From JAEUIG01 sp046349775 (GTDB lineage Bacteria; Planctomycetota; Planctomycetia; Planctomycetales; Planctomycetaceae), in NCBI GenBank assembly GCA_046349775.1, contig JAXMBS010000010.1, positions 37,601-101,600 of the forward strand: a stretch of DNA of 64,000 bases, given 5' to 3'. The notes beneath the pieces are model-generated. The model did not search any database. It saw only the letters and a program-made list of their open reading frames with translations, and had not been told where the DNA came from. The translations under genes were made by a program, and so were the position numbers. Of this stretch, positions 61,846-64,000 are shown one piece after another (positions within the stretch are counted from its first letter, which is position 1; each line of letters opens with the position of its first letter).

Positions 61846-63045
61846 ATGCGCTGGGGATTGTTTGCTCTCGTCCTGCTGATATCGCTGGTGGCGATCGTCG
61901 CTGTCGCCGTTGTGCCCCTGGAGCCCGCGCCGGCGCCGAAAACTTCCCCAGTCTCGGCCCTCAATCCGCCCGCGGGTCCACAAGTCGGCGTTGTCCGTGA
62001 CGGGTCTGGCTCAGCCACCGAGCCGCCGCTCCTCGTCGAGGCGCCCGGTCCGGCGCCCCCCGGCATGGTCTGGATCCCCGGCGGCACGTTCGTCATGGGA
62101 GACCGACGCGGCGCGCCGCACAAGAATCCGGAGCATCTGGAAGAGATTCCGGAGCATCACGACTCTCAGTATGAGCACGAGGTCACTCTCGACGGTTTCT
62201 GGATGGACGCCACGGAGGTCACGAACCGGCAGTTCCAGGAGTTTGTGGCCGCCACCGGTTTTGTGACCGACGCCGAACGTCAACGGACGCTCGACGAGTT
62301 CGCCGGACAGATTCCAGAAGGCATCGAGGTTGCGCAGGAGCTGCTGGCGCCGGGGTCGATCTGTTTCAATCCGGCGTTCGATCCCTCGAAAGTCGACAAG
62401 CAACAAGTCGGCTGGATCTACGCCGGCGGCATCTGGAAGGTACAGCCCGGCGCAAGTTGGAAAGCACCGGAAGGGCCAGGCTCATCCATTGACGACCGCC
62501 TCGAGCACCCGGTCGTGCACGTTTCGTGGAACGATGCCGTCGCCTACTGCAAATGGGCCGGCAAGCGGCTCCCGACGGAAGCGGAATGGGAATACGCCGC
62601 CCGCGGCGGCCTCGCCGGCAAGCACTACCCGTGGGGAGACGAGCCGCGTCCGTCCGGACAGGCCCAGTGGCCGCACAATATCTGGCAGGGAAACTTTCCG
62701 TTTGAGAACAAGCTTGAAGACGGCGCCCAGGCCACGGCACGGGTTCGCACGTATTCCCCGAACGGGTACGGTCTCTACGACATGACCGGCAACGTGTGGG
62801 AATGGTGCGCCGACTGGTATCGACCGGACTACTACCTCGACTCGCCGCGACGAAACCCGCGGGGCCCCGACGGCAGCTTCGATCCCCAGGAGCCGACGAT
62901 CCCCAAGCGCGTCCAGCGTGGGGGCTCGTTTATGTGCAGCGACACCTACTGCATTGGCTACAGCGTGCATTCCCGGATGAAGGGGGAGGTCTCCGGGGGA
63001 ACTTTCCACACCGGGTTTCGGTGCGTGCAGGACGGCCGACCGTAA
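61846..63045 (+). CDS. Formylglycine-generating enzyme (SUMF1) family protein
   Basis: 399 residues with an N-terminal membrane/signal helix (LFALVLLISLVAIVAVAVV). FGE-sulfatase fold: PPGMVWIPGGTFVMGD, HEVTLDGFWMDATEVTNRQF, HPVVHVSWNDAVAYCKWAGKRLPTEAEWEYAARGG, YGLYDMTGNVWEWCADWY, and RVQRGGSFMCSDTYCIGYSVHSR...GFRC. The two cysteines that perform copper-dependent oxidation in true formylglycine-generating enzymes are both present (C364 and C369), so it is probably catalytically active rather than a degenerate relative. It converts cysteine in sulfatases to formylglycine. It follows rsmD by 33 bases. Confidence 0.93.
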   Translation: MRWGLFALVLLISLVAIVAVAVVPLEPAPAPKTSPVSALNPPAGPQVGVVRDGSGSATEPPLLVEAPGPAPPGMVWIPGGTFVMGDRRGAPHKNPEHLEEIPEHHDSQYEHEVTLDGFWMDATEVTNRQFQEFVAATGFVTDAERQRTLDEFAGQIPEGIEVAQELLAPGSICFNPAFDPSKVDKQQVGWIYAGGIWKVQPGASWKAPEGPGSSIDDRLEHPVVHVSWNDAVAYCKWAGKRLPTEAEWEYAARGGLAGKHYPWGDEPRPSGQAQWPHNIWQGNFPFENKLEDGAQATARVRTYSPNGYGLYDMTGNVWEWCADWYRPDYYLDSPRRNPRGPDGSFDPQEPTIPKRVQRGGSFMCSDTYCIGYSVHSRMKGEVSGGTFHTGFRCVQDGRP

Positions 63046-63062
63046 CCGTTTGTAACGGTGCG

Positions 63063-64000
63063 CTACTTTCCGTCTTGCAGCATCTCTCGCGCTGCATTTC
63101 GCCCGCAGGCCCCCATTACGCCGCCGCCGGGATGCGCCGCACTCCCGCACACGTACAGGCCGCGGATCGGCGTCCGATAATCGCTCCACCCGGGCACCGG
63201 CCGCAGGTTGAACAACTGGTGCAGGCTCACTGCCCCCTGGAAGATGTTGCCGCCCGTCAGGCCAAATGTCCGTTCCAGGTCGACTGGCGAGAGCACCTGC
63301 CGGTGCAGGATCGATCCGGGAAAGTTCGGCGCATAGCGCGCGACCTCGGCGATGCAGCGGTCAGCGAACTCCTCCTTCCGCGAGTCCCAGTCGCCGTGCG
63401 CGAGCTGGTACGGGGCATACTGCACGAACATCGAAATCACGTGATGCCCCGGCGGCGCCAGCGACGCATCGACCACGCTGGGAATCGTCATCTCAATCAC
63501 CGGATGTGCCGACGGTTCGCCGTACTTGGCGTCGTCATACGCGCGCTCGATGTATTCCGGCGTCGCCCCGATGTGGATCGTCCCATGATGCTGCGGCCCC
63601 GGCGCCGTCCCCGGTGCACACGTGAAGCTCGGCAGCTCCCGGACCGCCAGGTTGATCTTCAGCGAGGCGCTGGAGTAGTCGATCCGCTCCACGGCGCGGG
63701 TGAATCCCTCCGGCAAGTGCGCCGAGCCGACCAGTTGCAGAAACGTCAGCCGTGCATCGACGCAGCTGGCGATGGTCCGCGCGGAAATCGTGTCACCTTC
63801 CGCAATCCGGACGCCGGTCGCGCGACCATCTCGAACTTCGATCCGCTCAACCGCCGCGTTCGTCCGAATCTCGACGCCCCGTTCGCGCGCCGCCGCCGAC
63901 AGTGCCTGCGAGAGTCCCCCCATCCCGCCCCGCACGTAACCCCAGACTCCCCGCGCGCCCCCCGACGACCCCATGACGTGATGGAGCAGCACGTATGCCG
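63063..64000 (-). CDS. FAD-dependent oxidoreductase, phytoene-desaturase-like (partial)
   Basis: The C-terminal 310 or so residues of a protein that runs off the right edge (the frame is open to base 64000). VRGGMGGLSQALSAAARERGVEIRTNAAVERI is the region before the second part of the FAD-binding domain in amine-oxidase/phytoene-desaturase-like enzymes, and LYVCGSAAHPGGGVMGACGRNAAREM is the terminal FAD motif (GGGVMGxxGxxAA). The family includes PYROXD2-type proteins. The N-terminal dinucleotide fold is outside the window. It converges with the FGE gene, with only a short stretch between them. Confidence 0.9.
   Translation of the reverse strand, partial: AYVLLHHVMGSSGGARGVWGYVRGGMGGLSQALSAAARERGVEIRTNAAVERIEVRDGRATGVRIAEGDTISARTIASCVDARLTFLQLVGSAHLPEGFTRAVERIDYSSASLKINLAVRELPSFTCAPGTAPGPQHHGTIHIGATPEYIERAYDDAKYGEPSAHPVIEMTIPSVVDASLAPPGHHVISMFVQYAPYQLAHGDWDSRKEEFADRCIAEVARYAPNFPGSILHRQVLSPVDLERTFGLTGGNIFQGAVSLHQLFNLRPVPGWSDYRTPIRGLYVCGSAAHPGGGVMGACGRNAAREMLQDGK

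Noticed and set aside
63046..63062. ACCGTT-TGT-AACGGT hairpin between convergent genes as a terminator
   Set aside because: Stem of only six pairs and no T-tract on either strand.

Overview
The window is GC-rich bacterial DNA that looks like a member of the Planctomycetota. The evidence is three DUF1501 proteins with twin-arginine or similar leaders, a large secreted DUF1549/DUF1553 protein with a planctomycete cytochrome C domain, a TIGR03009-type secreted protein, a Gfo/Idh/MocA oxidoreductase with a Tat signal, and the overall mix of secreted hydrolases and short operons. This placement is an inference from gene content; no rRNA or tRNA gene was found.

Layout. 0-12 kb: membrane site-2 protease, TIGR03009 protein, then a catabolic/secreted block (Gfo/Idh/MocA oxidoreductase, a frameshifted DUF1501 gene, an amidohydrolase between two direct repeats, an intact DUF1501 gene, and a convergent 1041-residue cytochrome-type protein). 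12-19 kb, minus strand: fused cobA-hemD (siroheme/heme), an orphan solute-binding lipoprotein, and a 1101-residue membrane-TPR protein. 19-24 kb: a coiled-coil protein with a PD-(D/E)XK-like nuclease core, a DUF1653 protein, a dual-specificity phosphatase, a truncated nucleotidyltransferase and an MFS transporter. 24-31 kb: M32 carboxypeptidase, LivM and LivH permeases with no other Liv genes, GTP cyclohydrolase I, and an isoprenylcysteine-methyltransferase-like enzyme. 31-37 kb: a cassette of a small membrane protein, two coupled type I phosphodiesterases and a membrane sulfatase-like enzyme, then a secreted cysteine-repeat protein ending in a strong terminator. 37-44 kb: proline dehydrogenase, YceH, and a BlaI repressor gene with a readable promoter and two operators, followed by a shattered blaR1 and a secreted protein. 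44-52 kb: a third DUF1501, a frameshifted RluA-type pseudouridine synthase, 6-phosphogluconate dehydrogenase, Uma2, an SPFH protein and a small membrane protein. 52-64 kb: rimO, pgsA, a thioredoxin, an epimerase, a secreted Ig-like protein, KDPG aldolase, an atypical response regulator, an FHA protein, rsmD, a formylglycine-generating-type enzyme and a partial FAD oxidoreductase.

Two themes stand out. First, the intergenic DNA is full of dispersed hairpin repeats of at least five kinds, some flanking single genes and some inside broken ones. Second, single-base frameshifts are concentrated between about 40.6 and 47.2 kb. One is a compensated shift inside the otherwise well-conserved gnd gene, which makes sequencing or assembly error a serious alternative to true pseudogenes. 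The most original candidates are the nuclease-coiled-coil protein at 18988-20592, the response regulator whose phosphoacceptor aspartate is glutamate, and the cysteine-pentad secreted protein.
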